A stretch of DNA of 42,251 nt from Brevibacterium sp. (GTDB taxonomy: Bacteria; Actinomycetota; Actinomycetes; Actinomycetales; Brevibacteriaceae): the NCBI RefSeq assembly GCF_022712115.1, contig NZ_JALAHB010000022.1, positions 1 through 42,251 of the forward strand, written 5' to 3'. The position numbers and the translations under genes are program-made. The notes beneath the pieces were generated by a model, which searched no databases, was not told where the DNA came from, and saw only the letters and a list, made by a program, of their open reading frames with translations. Numbering within the stretch: position 1 is the stretch's first letter; every line of letters begins with the position of its first letter. Positions 16,404-23,941 of the stretch are shown here, piece after piece.

Positions 16404-17636
16404 ATGAGCACCCCCGGTGGCTCCGAGCCCTCGCGCCCACGCATCAGGAAGGCGCACAGCGACCACACGGCATTCAGCTCACCGGTCACCGGCAGCGCGG
16501 GTGGCGGGACCGGTGCGGGCGGAGCCGCGGGGGCCGGCGCGGGCAGCGCCTCGGGGACGACCGGCGTCGCGGACCGGCCCGTCACCTCTCACGACGGCTC
16601 GCCCATCCACTTCTCCGATCCCGGCGGCGCCGGATACTGGTATGACGCGAACGCCGTGCTCCGCTATCGCGGTCCGGACGGCGCCGAGCACTTCCTGCGC
16701 AACGACCAGGAGTACCTGCCCCTGCACGAACTCACGGACGCCGACCGGCAGGCGGCAGCAGCGGCCGGCGTCCCCGCCGCGGCCCGGCAGTCTCTACCGC
16801 CCACCTTCTCCGTGGGCCGACCCGTCACCGGCGCGCAGGCCGCGGTGGGAACCGCGGGGGCGGCCTCGGCGGCGGAGGACCGCTCCACCTACTACGAGTA
16901 CATCGCACACCACTCCGGCGAGAGCCCCGCGGTGCAGGCGCCTCTCGCCACGGGCCAGGCAGGGGCCTTCCCCGCCGCGGGCGCGGCCGGCGCAGGCGCG
17001 GCGGGCTTCCCACCGGGCGGTGCCGGCCAGAACCAGGCCGGGGAGGGCGGCTCCAGGAGGAAGGGGCTCATCTGGGGCTTCGTGGGGTTCGGCATCGTGC
17101 TGGTGCTGGCCGCCGTCATCAGCCTCGGCGTGCTGAATGGCCAGCGCGGCACCAAGCCCACGGAGATCGACCCCCCGGTGGCACAGGAGACCGAGGACTC
17201 CGACGGTTCCGCACAGCCGGACGAGCCGTCCGCGGAACCGTCCACTCCCCCACCCTCACCGGCGGAACAGCTCGAGTCCTACGCGGAGGAGGGCACCCGC
17301 ACCGCGGAGGGCGAGCTCGCGGAGACCTGGGTCGTCCAGCTCAGCGCCAAGAAGCCCGGGCTCGAGGCCAACGGGAAGACCTGGTCCGAAGAGGACATCC
17401 TCGAGGAGTTCGAGGAGAACAAGCGGCGCTACCCGGACGCGGTCCTGCTCTGGAGCGGCGACTGGCAGAGCTTCAAGATGGGCGACTTCTGGATCACGGT
17501 CCTCGCGGAGCCCTATTCGGATCCCGAGGACGCCCTGGCCGAGTGCACGAATCTGGGCATCGACCGCGACAACTGCTACGCGAAGAAGCTCTCGAAGGTC
17601 TCCGGGCCGGAGAAGACCACCCGCCTCAACGACTGA
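16404..17636 (+). CDS. Membrane protein with low-complexity N-terminus and SPOR-like C-terminal domain, 410 aa
   Basis: The ATG at 16404 has an AGGACGG ribosome site. An ATG 42 bp upstream in the same frame is less well placed. Residues 1-220 are Ala/Gly-rich and include a motif, about residue 65-115, with HDGSPIHFSDPGGAGYWYDA that may be a small folded repeat. A single TM helix lies at about 221-246. After a Glu/Pro/Ser-rich linker, residues ~308-400 form a compact domain starting WVVQLSAKKPGL, with spacing and aromatic pattern resembling SPOR domains, which bind denuded glycan strands at septa. The topology is N-in, C-out. Ends converge with the E2 gene. SPOR assignment is tentative. Real gene. 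Confidence 0.88.
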   Translation: MSTPGGSEPSRPRIRKAHSDHTAFSSPVTGSAGGGTGAGGAAGAGAGSASGTTGVADRPVTSHDGSPIHFSDPGGAGYWYDANAVLRYRGPDGAEHFLRNDQEYLPLHELTDADRQAAAAAGVPAAARQSLPPTFSVGRPVTGAQAAVGTAGAASAAEDRSTYYEYIAHHSGESPAVQAPLATGQAGAFPAAGAAGAGAAGFPPGGAGQNQAGEGGSRRKGLIWGFVGFGIVLVLAAVISLGVLNGQRGTKPTEIDPPVAQETEDSDGSAQPDEPSAEPSTPPPSPAEQLESYAEEGTRTAEGELAETWVVQLSAKKPGLEANGKTWSEEDILEEFEENKRRYPDAVLLWSGDWQSFKMGDFWITVLAEPYSDPEDALAECTNLGIDRDNCYAKKLSKVSGPEKTTRLND

Positions 17637-17651
17637 GCACAGCCCACACAC

Positions 17652-17704
17652 AAGTGACGTCTGCGTAGCGGCCGCTCTGCACGGCCGCTACGCAGCCGTC
17701 ACTT
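17652..17704. terminator. Bidirectional terminator between SPOR-like gene and E2 gene
   Basis: A 23-bp stem with one mismatch (17652-17674 with 17682-17704) closes a seven-base loop. It begins with AAGTGACG and ends with CGTCACTT, so each direction gets a weak A/T end. It lies midway between two convergent genes. Confidence 0.85.
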
Positions 17705-17763
17705 CGTGGGGGGCGACCTCAGGGAGCCTGGGTTCGCGCGGGTTCGCGCCCCGGAGCCTCCAT

Positions 17764-19320
17764 TCAGCTGAGGAGGTGCGTGGGGTCCTCCAGGGCGTTC
17801 GCCACGTCGCGGAGGAACTTCGAGATCGTCTCGCCGTCCACCACGCGGTGGTCCGCGGAGACGGTGACGGTCATGACCTCGCGCGGGACGATCTCGTCGT
17901 CCACCACCCACGGCTTCTTCACGACGCGCCCCACGGCGACGATCGCAGTCTCTCCGGGGTTGATGATCGGCGTTCCCCAGTCCACGCCGAACACGCCCAC
18001 GTTCGTCACCGTGATGGTGCCGCCTGCCTGCGCCGCCGGAGTGGTGCGGCCGGAGCGGGCGGTCTCCACGAGTGCGTTCAGCTCCCGCGCCAGGCCCTCC
18101 AGGCCCAGCGTGTGCGCCTCCTTGATGTTGGGCACGATGAGCCCGCGCGGAGTGGCCGCGGCGATGCCGAGGTTCACGTAGTTCCGCACCGTGATCGTCT
18201 CGCCGTCCAGCCGCGCATTCATGTACGGGTGCCGTCGCGCGGCCCAGGCCACGGCCTTCGCGACGATGAGCAGCGGGGAGACCCGCACGTCCTCGCCCAG
18301 CCGCCTGCCGGACTTGAGCCTGCGAACCAGGTCCATCATGCCGGTGACGTCGACCTCGACGCCCTCGGTGACGTGCGGAGCGGTGAAGGCGGAGTTCACC
18401 ATCGCGTTCGCCATCGCCTTCTGCACGCCCTTGAGCGGCACCTGCTCCTCGCGCTGCACCGCCTGCGCACCAGAACCCTCGCCGAGGCCGGCCCCGGCGG
18501 ACTGCCCCGCTGCGGCGGGCACGCCGGCGGCCGCGGCCTGAGCGGATCCGGCCTGCGCGGATCCGGACTGCGCGGCAGCGGTCTGACCGGCGGCAGCCGT
18601 AAGCCCCGCGCCGCCGGACTCCGCGAACGCCCGCAGGTCCGCGCGGGTGACCTCCCCGCGCTCACCCGTGGCGGGCACCTGTGAGAGGTCCACGCCGAGG
18701 TCCTTGGCGAGCTTGCGCACGGGAGGCTTGGCGAGCGGACGGACACCGCCGCCCGTTCCGGACGAGGCGCTCGGCCGACTGCCGGAGGACTGCGGGGCGT
18801 CATGAGACTGCGCCGCGCCGTGAGACTGTGCAGCACCGGGGGACTGAGCCGCACCCGCGGCCTGCCCGCCCACGCCCGCGGGCTTCTTGCGCGGACGGCG
18901 CTTGGAGGAGCTCGCCACCGCACCGTAGCCCACGAGCGTGGCACCGGAGGCACCGTCCTCGGCCGCATCGGCGTCCGAGGACCCCGCACCGGAGCCGCTC
19001 GCCTCGGAGCCGCCGCTGGCAGGGCCTTCACCCGCCTCGGCCGCAGGCACGTCCGAGCCGCCGGCGGTGCCCTGGGTGTCCACGTCCGCGCCGAAGCGGA
19101 CGAGCGGCCTGCCCACCTCGACCGTGTCGCCCTCAGCGGCGAACAGCTCCGCGATGACGCCGGCCTGGGGGCTGGGAAGTTCGACGAGGGACTTCGCGGT
19201 CTCGATCTCGACGAGGATCTGGTTGACGGTCACGGTGTCGCCCTCGGCGACCTTCCACGCGACGATGTCCGCTTCAGTGAGACCCTCCCCGGGATCGGGG
19301 AGGAGGAAGACGTCTGACAT
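17764..19320 (-). CDS. 2-oxoacid dehydrogenase E2, dihydrolipoamide acyltransferase, 518 aa
   Basis: The protein has one lipoyl domain at residues 1-78 with lipoylated K43 in EIETAKSLVELPSP. A long Ala/Ser/Gln/Gly linker with repeats (AAQSPGAAQSHGAAQS) follows. The peripheral subunit-binding domain lies at about 195-232 (KPPVRKLAKDLGVDLSQVPA). A second Ala/Gln-rich linker precedes the C-terminal catalytic domain, which has DHRVVDG at 490-496 (H491, D495). It transfers the acyl group from E1 to CoA as the core of the complex. The ATG at 19320 follows the E1beta stop by nine bases. Branched-chain and pyruvate E2 cannot be told apart by eye. No E3 (lipoamide dehydrogenase) is encoded nearby. Confidence 0.95.
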   Translation of the reverse strand: MSDVFLLPDPGEGLTEADIVAWKVAEGDTVTVNQILVEIETAKSLVELPSPQAGVIAELFAAEGDTVEVGRPLVRFGADVDTQGTAGGSDVPAAEAGEGPASGGSEASGSGAGSSDADAAEDGASGATLVGYGAVASSSKRRPRKKPAGVGGQAAGAAQSPGAAQSHGAAQSHDAPQSSGSRPSASSGTGGGVRPLAKPPVRKLAKDLGVDLSQVPATGERGEVTRADLRAFAESGGAGLTAAAGQTAAAQSGSAQAGSAQAAAAGVPAAAGQSAGAGLGEGSGAQAVQREEQVPLKGVQKAMANAMVNSAFTAPHVTEGVEVDVTGMMDLVRRLKSGRRLGEDVRVSPLLIVAKAVAWAARRHPYMNARLDGETITVRNYVNLGIAAATPRGLIVPNIKEAHTLGLEGLARELNALVETARSGRTTPAAQAGGTITVTNVGVFGVDWGTPIINPGETAIVAVGRVVKKPWVVDDEIVPREVMTVTVSADHRVVDGETISKFLRDVANALEDPTHLLS

Positions 19321-19329
19321 GGGGTCCTT

Positions 19330-20346
19330 TCAGCAGTCCAGGGCGCGGTCGACGGCGTCGAGGATGCGGTCGAGGTCCGGCAGATAGTGGCTCTCCAGCT
19401 TGGACGGCGGATACGGGGCGTGGAACCCGCCCACACGCAGCACCGGCGCCTCGAGGTGGAAGAAGCAGCGTTCCGTGATGCGGGCGGCGATCTCCGCGCC
19501 CAGCCCCAGGAACACCGGGGCCTCGTGGGCGACCACGAGCCTGCCCGTGCGCCTGACGGAGGCCTCGATGGTGTCGAAGTCGAGCGGGCTGATGCTGCGC
19601 AGGTCGATGACCTCGACGCTCGCGCCCTCCTCCGCCTTCGCCGCGGCGACGTCCAGCGCGGTGGGGACCAGCGGGCCGTAGGCCAGCAGGGTGAGGTCCG
19701 TGCCCGGGCGCACGATCTGCGCGGTCCCGCCGGCCGGGCCGCGCTGCGCGGTGTCGACCTCGCCCTTCATCCAGTAGCGGCGTTTGGGCTCGAAGAACAT
19801 CACCGGGTCCGCGGACCGGATCGCCTCCTGGATCATCCAGTAGGCGTCGTGCGCGGTCGACGGCGTCATGAGCCGCAGGCCCGCGTGGTGGGCGAAGACG
19901 GCCTCGGGGCTCTCCGAATGGTGCTCCGGCGAGCCGATGCCGCCGCCGTAGGGGACCCGGATGACGAGTGGGATGTTCTCCTGGCCGTGCGTACGCGCGT
20001 TGAGCTTCGCCACCTGGGTGACGATCTGGTCGTAGGCGGGGAAGATGAAGGCGTCGAACTGGATCTCGATGACCGGACGGTACCCGCGGACGGCCATGCC
20101 CACCGAGGTGCCGACGATGCCGGACTCCGCGAGCGGGGCGTCGATGACGCGGCGTTCCCCGAAGTCCTTCTGCAGGCCCTCCGTCACACGGAAGACCCCT
20201 CCGAGCTTGCCGATGTCCTCACCGATGAGCACGACCTTCGGGTCGTCCTCCATCGCCTTGCGCAGACCCGCCGTGATGGCCTTGGCCAGCGGCATCTTCT
20301 CCACGGCGGTGCTCTGTTCAGCTGCTGTGACGGTCACGCGGCTCAC
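19330..20346 (-). CDS. 2-oxoacid dehydrogenase E1 component, beta subunit, 338 aa
   Basis: The GTG at 20346 overlaps the E1alpha stop (GTGA) and gives the family's usual length; a second in-frame GTG three codons on is an alternative. Hallmarks are the N-terminal AITAGLRKAMEDDPKVVLIGEDIGK, then GVFRVTEGL, PLAESGIVG and VPYGGGIGSPEHHSES, typical of the transketolase-like beta subunit of pyruvate or branched-chain dehydrogenases. It forms an alpha2beta2 heterotetramer with the preceding gene product, and two active-site His lie in the EHHSES motif. Operon context with E1alpha and E2 is clear. Confidence 0.95.
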   Translation of the reverse strand: MSRVTVTAAEQSTAVEKMPLAKAITAGLRKAMEDDPKVVLIGEDIGKLGGVFRVTEGLQKDFGERRVIDAPLAESGIVGTSVGMAVRGYRPVIEIQFDAFIFPAYDQIVTQVAKLNARTHGQENIPLVIRVPYGGGIGSPEHHSESPEAVFAHHAGLRLMTPSTAHDAYWMIQEAIRSADPVMFFEPKRRYWMKGEVDTAQRGPAGGTAQIVRPGTDLTLLAYGPLVPTALDVAAAKAEEGASVEVIDLRSISPLDFDTIEASVRRTGRLVVAHEAPVFLGLGAEIAARITERCFFHLEAPVLRVGGFHAPYPPSKLESHYLPDLDRILDAVDRALDC

Positions 20347-21491
20347 GCCCTCCCGTCGGCATCGGCGAACGAGTCCAGGTAGGCGAGATACTCCTCGCGC
20401 TCGGCCTCGACGAGGGAGTGCGGCTCGCGGTAGACGTGCGCGAACAGCTGCTCCGCGTCCGGCGCCTCCATCTCCACGCAGGCGGTCCGGATGCGCGCGG
20501 CGAGCTGATCCGCCTCCGCGTCCACCGAGGCGAACTCCTGACTGCTCGCACCCTCCTTCATGAGGTGCAGGCGGAGGCGGGCGATCGGGTCCTTCGCGGC
20601 CCAGGCCTCGGTCTCCGCATCGCTGCGGTAGCGGGTGGGATCGTCCGCCGTGGTGTGGGCGCCCATGCGGTAGGTGAACGCCTCGATGAGCATGGGGCCG
20701 TTGCCGGAGCGGATCGAGTCCGCACTCGCACGGGCCACCGCGTAGGAGGCGAGGACGTCGTTGCCGTCCACCCGGATGCCCGGCACGCCGAACCCGCGGC
20801 CGCGGGTGAACAACGGGGCCGGCGTCTGGACGCTGGTGGGCTCGGAGATGGCCCACTGGTTGTTCTGGCAGTAGAAGAGCACGGGTGCGTTGAAGGCCCC
20901 GGCGAAGGTGAGTCCCTCGGACACGTCGCCCTGAGAGGAGGCGCCGTCACCGAAGCAGGCGACCGCGATCGAGTCGCGCTCGAGGTCTCCCGTGCCCACG
21001 TCGCCGTCCATCTGGATGCCCATGCCGTAGCCGGTCGCGTGCAGCACCTGGGAGCCGATCACGATGGTGTAGGTGTGGAAGCGCTTCTCCTGCGGATCCC
21101 AGCCGCCGTGCGTCTGGCCGCGGTACATCCCCAGCAACTGGACGGGGTCGATCCCGCGCGTCCAGGCCACACCGTGCTCGCGGTAGGTGGGGAAGACGAA
21201 GTCCTGCGGCCGCAGCGCACGGCCCAGCCCGATCTGTGCGGCCTCCTGGCCCTTGAGCGGCGCCCAGAGACCCAGCTGGCCCTGACGCTGCAGGGCATTG
21301 CCCTCCGTGTCGATGCGGCGGACGAGCACCATGTCACGGTAGAAGCCGAAGAGGTCCTCCGTGCTGAGCTCCGCGGCGAAGGCGTCGTACTCTCCGGAGC
21401 TGACTCGCTCCCCTTCCGGGGTGAGCATCTGGATCATGCGCGGATCTACCTGCCTCTTCGCAGCCGATCCCGCAGTAAGGTCGGATGTCAT
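20343..21491 (-). CDS. pdhA: 2-oxoacid dehydrogenase E1 component, alpha subunit (pyruvate or branched-chain), 382 aa
   Basis: I chose the ATG at 21491 because GAGGAGAACACG lies just upstream; an in-frame start 42 bp earlier is poorer. The ThDP-binding motif GDGASSQGD (181-189) is followed about 25 residues later by NN (210-211). The region RQGQLGLWAPLKGQEAAQIG and PTYREHGVAW are typical of the acetyl-transferring/branched-chain alpha family. It decarboxylates a 2-oxoacid and passes the acyl group to the E2 lipoyl arm. Actinobacteria often also carry a homodimeric AceE, so this set could serve branched-chain acids; the symbol is provisional. First gene of a three-gene operon with its own promoter. 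Confidence 0.93.
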   Translation of the reverse strand: MTSDLTAGSAAKRQVDPRMIQMLTPEGERVSSGEYDAFAAELSTEDLFGFYRDMVLVRRIDTEGNALQRQGQLGLWAPLKGQEAAQIGLGRALRPQDFVFPTYREHGVAWTRGIDPVQLLGMYRGQTHGGWDPQEKRFHTYTIVIGSQVLHATGYGMGIQMDGDVGTGDLERDSIAVACFGDGASSQGDVSEGLTFAGAFNAPVLFYCQNNQWAISEPTSVQTPAPLFTRGRGFGVPGIRVDGNDVLASYAVARASADSIRSGNGPMLIEAFTYRMGAHTTADDPTRYRSDAETEAWAAKDPIARLRLHLMKEGASSQEFASVDAEADQLAARIRTACVEMEAPDAEQLFAHVYREPHSLVEAEREEYLAYLDSFADADGRA

Positions 21492-21581
21492 CGTGTTCTC
21501 CTCATCAGCGCGTACGCGTCCGGGTGCGGACACGAACCGTCGGATGGCGGGATCCCCACGGATCTGCGGTGACCCCTCGTG

Positions 21582-21608
21582 ATGTGTTTCACATTGTGGT
21601 CACACAAT
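21582..21608. promoter_or_regulatory. Two overlapping inverted repeats at the E1alpha promoter
   Basis: ATTGTGGTCACACAAT (21593-21608) has 6-bp arms with a 4-bp spacer and covers the -10 box. ATGTGTTTCACAT (21582-21594) has 5-bp arms with a 3-bp spacer and covers the start site. The placement suits repression. The TGTGA-type halves recall CRP/GlxR or GntR-like sites, without proof. Confidence 0.6.
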
Positions 21609-21632
21609 ACCCTCACGTCCGGACCGTGCCAA
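21604..21632 (-). promoter_or_regulatory. Promoter of the E1alpha-E1beta-E2 operon
   Basis: On the minus strand TTGGCA (21632-21627), a 17-bp spacer and TATTGT (21609-21604) form a good housekeeping promoter (5/6 and 4/6 consensus). Transcription would begin near 21597, about 105 bases upstream of the start codon. Confidence 0.7.
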
Positions 21633-21885
21633 ACTGCCCGCCCCCATCGGCCCCGTGGACCTGCGCCGGGGGCTGCCACGATCCCGCCGCGAGGGCCCGC
21701 CTTCTCGTCTGCCGCCGACGCTAGGCCCCTCACACAGGCACCTGGAGGGTCCGCACAGACGAGCGCGGACACGGGTTGGGCTCAGCACAATAGCTCCGAC
21801 GTCATAGTTTCACGTCCGAGTATTCGCAGGTGAGAGGGCATCCGGGGCGCCGGCGAGCCCCGCCGGGAGCACAGGCGAACGCACG

Positions 21886-22004
21886 CCGAGGCCGCAGAAA
21901 GGCCGTGTGCGCACACGTGCCGATCCTGCGGGAGGGCACCCGGTCACACACACCCCGAGGCCGCAGCGGCGTGCGCTGCGGCCTCGGCGGGAGGGCGCCC
22001 GGTC
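21886..22004. repeat. Imperfect interleaved direct repeats downstream of the ThDP enzyme gene
   Basis: CCGAGGCCGCAG occurs at 21886-21897 and 21955-21966. GCGGGAGGGCACCCGGTC at 21928-21945 recurs with one change at 21987-22004. The order is the same in both copies, so a ~60-70 bp duplication is likely. Confidence 0.6.
21955..21987 (-). terminator. Terminator of the ThDP enzyme gene
   Basis: A perfect 13-bp stem (CCGAGGCCGCAGC / GCTGCGGCCTCGG) closes a seven-base loop, about 80 bases after the stop. There is no T-run. Confidence 0.65.
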
Positions 22005-22065
22005 CGCTCGCACTCGAGCGGAGGACGCGCTCGGACCAGGCCCTCCGCCGCCGACGGGCCCGCCC

Positions 22066-23742
22066 TCAGTCGAGCGGCGTGACGGCCGCCTGGAGGGAGA
22101 CCTTGTGGGGGTCCACCATGATCTCCACGAGCAGGGGGAGCCCGGCCTCGGCGGCGGTCTTCCCGGCGGCGAGCGCGGCAGTCGCCTCCCGCACCCGTTC
22201 CGCGGCGGCCTGCAGCTCCTCACGGCCGGTCACCTTCACGGACTGCGCGCCCAGGCCCTGTGCGACCGCGGCGAAGGACGACCAGGGGATGAACGAGGTC
22301 TCCGCCCTGGAGCCCACCCCCTTGAGCTTGTAGTACTCCGCGCCGTAGCACTCGTCGTTGAGGACGACGGCGATGAGCGGCAGACCGTGGCGGACGGCGG
22401 TGTTGACCTCGATGAGGCCCTGCATGGCACCGCCGTCGCCGGCCCACACCAGGGTGGGCACGTCCGCCCGCGCCGCCGCCGCGCCGATCCCCGTGGCCAG
22501 TCCCAGACCGATCGCACCGAAGTAGCCGGCGTAGGCCCAGCGGCTGGGATCCACCGTGGTGTGCGGCCAGACGGACTTGCTGAAGCGGCCCACGTCGGAG
22601 ACCTGCTGCGCACGCACGCCCACGGCCCCGGACAGGGTGAGCGCGGCCTCGCGCATGTCCACGAAGCCGTCGCCGGTGTGCGGACGGAAGAGGTCCTTGG
22701 CCTCGCGGCCGGGGCGGGCGAGCAGCGCGTTCAGCGCTGCGGACGGGCCGTCCTTCTCCATCTCCGCCTCCCGGACCATGTCCAGGAGGGCCTGCGCCGT
22801 GGCCCGCGCATCGCCCACCACGCCCAGGCCGATGGGACCGTACTTGCCCAGCGCATCCGGATCGATGTCGTTCTGGATGACGTGCTTGCCCTTCAGCAGC
22901 TCGTAGTCGTCCGTCTGCCAGTTGTTAAGCGAGGCGCCGAAGGACATGACGACGTCCGCACTGCCCATGTGCTCGTAGGCCGCCGGGGTGGAGAGGTTGC
23001 CGTGGATGCCGAGGTTGTCCGGCTCCCCCAGGAACAGGTCCTTCGCCGCGAGCGAGGTGAGAACGGGAGCGCCGATGGCACGGGCGAGGGCGAGGATCGC
23101 CTCACGCGCACCCGCCCGCACCGCCCCCAGACCGGCGAGCAGGAACGGGCGCCGGGCACCCAGCAGTGCGCCCAGGGCATCGTCGAGCACCTCGGGGTCC
23201 GGAGCGATCGCCTGGCGGGGCAGGCCGGCGCGCACCGGCTCACGGTCCTCGGTCTCCTGCCCGATGAGGGGGAAGGGGATGTCGAGCAGCACCGGCTGAT
23301 GGGTGGACGTCGTGTGGACGAACGCCTTGGCCATCGTCTCCACGAGGCCGTCCGCGGTCAGCACGCGCTCGTAGCGGGCGCCGGCCAGCCGCGCGAAGCC
23401 CTCCGTGTCCGCGTACTGGAAGTGCTCGTTGCTCGCGGGCGTCTCACCGGAGAGGAGGACGAGCGGCGTCTTGGCGCGCACCGCCTCCGTGAGCGCGGTG
23501 AGGGTGTTGGTGAGCGCGGGCCCGAAGGTCACCGTCGCCACGCCGGGTCTTCCCGTCATGCGCGCCCAGCCGTCCGCCATGGACACGCTTCCGCCCTCCA
23601 GCGCCGCGGCGACGTAGTTGCCCTCGTGACGCTCGATGAATGCGCCGAGGTAGGCGAGGTTGGCGTCCCCCATGAGGCCGAACACCGGGTCACCCCCGCG
23701 CTCCCTCGCCAGGAACGAGGCGACGACTTCATATACCTTCAT
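22066..23742 (-). CDS. ThDP-dependent enzyme, acetolactate synthase/benzoylformate decarboxylase type, 558 aa
   Basis: GGAGGAG lies seven bases upstream of the ATG at 23742. The catalytic glutamate is E49 in AAALEGGSVSMADGWAR, followed by TFGPALTNTLTALTEA. The C-terminal ThDP/Mg motif WAGDGGAMQG begins at about residue 434 and continues to LNDECYGAEYYKLKG. Three domains (PYR, central, PP) fill the usual ~550 residues. The central domain has NNWQTDDYELLKGKHVIQNDIDP. The family covers acetolactate synthase, benzoylformate decarboxylase, oxalyl-CoA decarboxylase and others, all cytoplasmic. No small regulatory subunit (ilvN) is nearby, so a catabolic or specialised role is more likely than branched-chain amino acid synthesis. 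Substrate unknown. Confidence 0.92.
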   Translation of the reverse strand: MKVYEVVASFLARERGGDPVFGLMGDANLAYLGAFIERHEGNYVAAALEGGSVSMADGWARMTGRPGVATVTFGPALTNTLTALTEAVRAKTPLVLLSGETPASNEHFQYADTEGFARLAGARYERVLTADGLVETMAKAFVHTTSTHQPVLLDIPFPLIGQETEDREPVRAGLPRQAIAPDPEVLDDALGALLGARRPFLLAGLGAVRAGAREAILALARAIGAPVLTSLAAKDLFLGEPDNLGIHGNLSTPAAYEHMGSADVVMSFGASLNNWQTDDYELLKGKHVIQNDIDPDALGKYGPIGLGVVGDARATAQALLDMVREAEMEKDGPSAALNALLARPGREAKDLFRPHTGDGFVDMREAALTLSGAVGVRAQQVSDVGRFSKSVWPHTTVDPSRWAYAGYFGAIGLGLATGIGAAAARADVPTLVWAGDGGAMQGLIEVNTAVRHGLPLIAVVLNDECYGAEYYKLKGVGSRAETSFIPWSSFAAVAQGLGAQSVKVTGREELQAAAERVREATAALAAGKTAAEAGLPLLVEIMVDPHKVSLQAAVTPLD

Positions 23743-23797
23743 GTGGGCTCCTCCGGTTCGCACGTCGATGTGTGAGGCGGCCGCGCCGCCGCGTCCA

Positions 23798-23857
23798 GTA
23801 TTCCGAGAGGCGCGCATGTTTGTCGAACGTCCGTCAAGTATCCGGGGGCGCGCATGC
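23798..23857. promoter_or_regulatory. Operator-like palindrome flanked by direct repeats upstream of the ThDP enzyme gene
   Basis: TTGTCGAACGTCCGTCAA (23820-23837) is an imperfect inverted repeat (7 of 9 positions pair). On either side lie similar blocks, AGTATTCCGAGAGGCGCGCATG before it and AGTATCCGGGGGCGCGCATG after it (the first given with two extra bases in the middle). This layout suits a regulator binding site; which regulator is unknown. Confidence 0.45.
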
Positions 23858-23879
23858 ATGCGGAGAGGATGAGCACCGC

Positions 23880-23901
23880 CGGCGCAGGTCCTCCTGCGCC
23901 G
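23880..23901 (-). terminator. Hairpin after the alpha/beta hydrolase gene
   Basis: A perfect 9-bp stem (CGGCGCAGG / CCTGCGCCG) with a TCCT loop lies about 40 bases after the stop. No T-run follows, so terminator function is probable rather than certain. Confidence 0.55.
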
Positions 23902-23941
23902 CACGGGCCGCCTCGTGCTGCGGGCGCTCCCAGACCGGCTC

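Larger units (their letters stand above)
21492..22065. other. 574-bp gap between the E1alpha gene and the ThDP enzyme gene
   Basis: No credible gene. It contains, from the left, the E1alpha leader, promoter and operator, then about 240 bp with no clear feature beyond an AT-rich patch at 21785-21825, then repeats and a terminator for the upstream gene. Confidence 0.6.
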
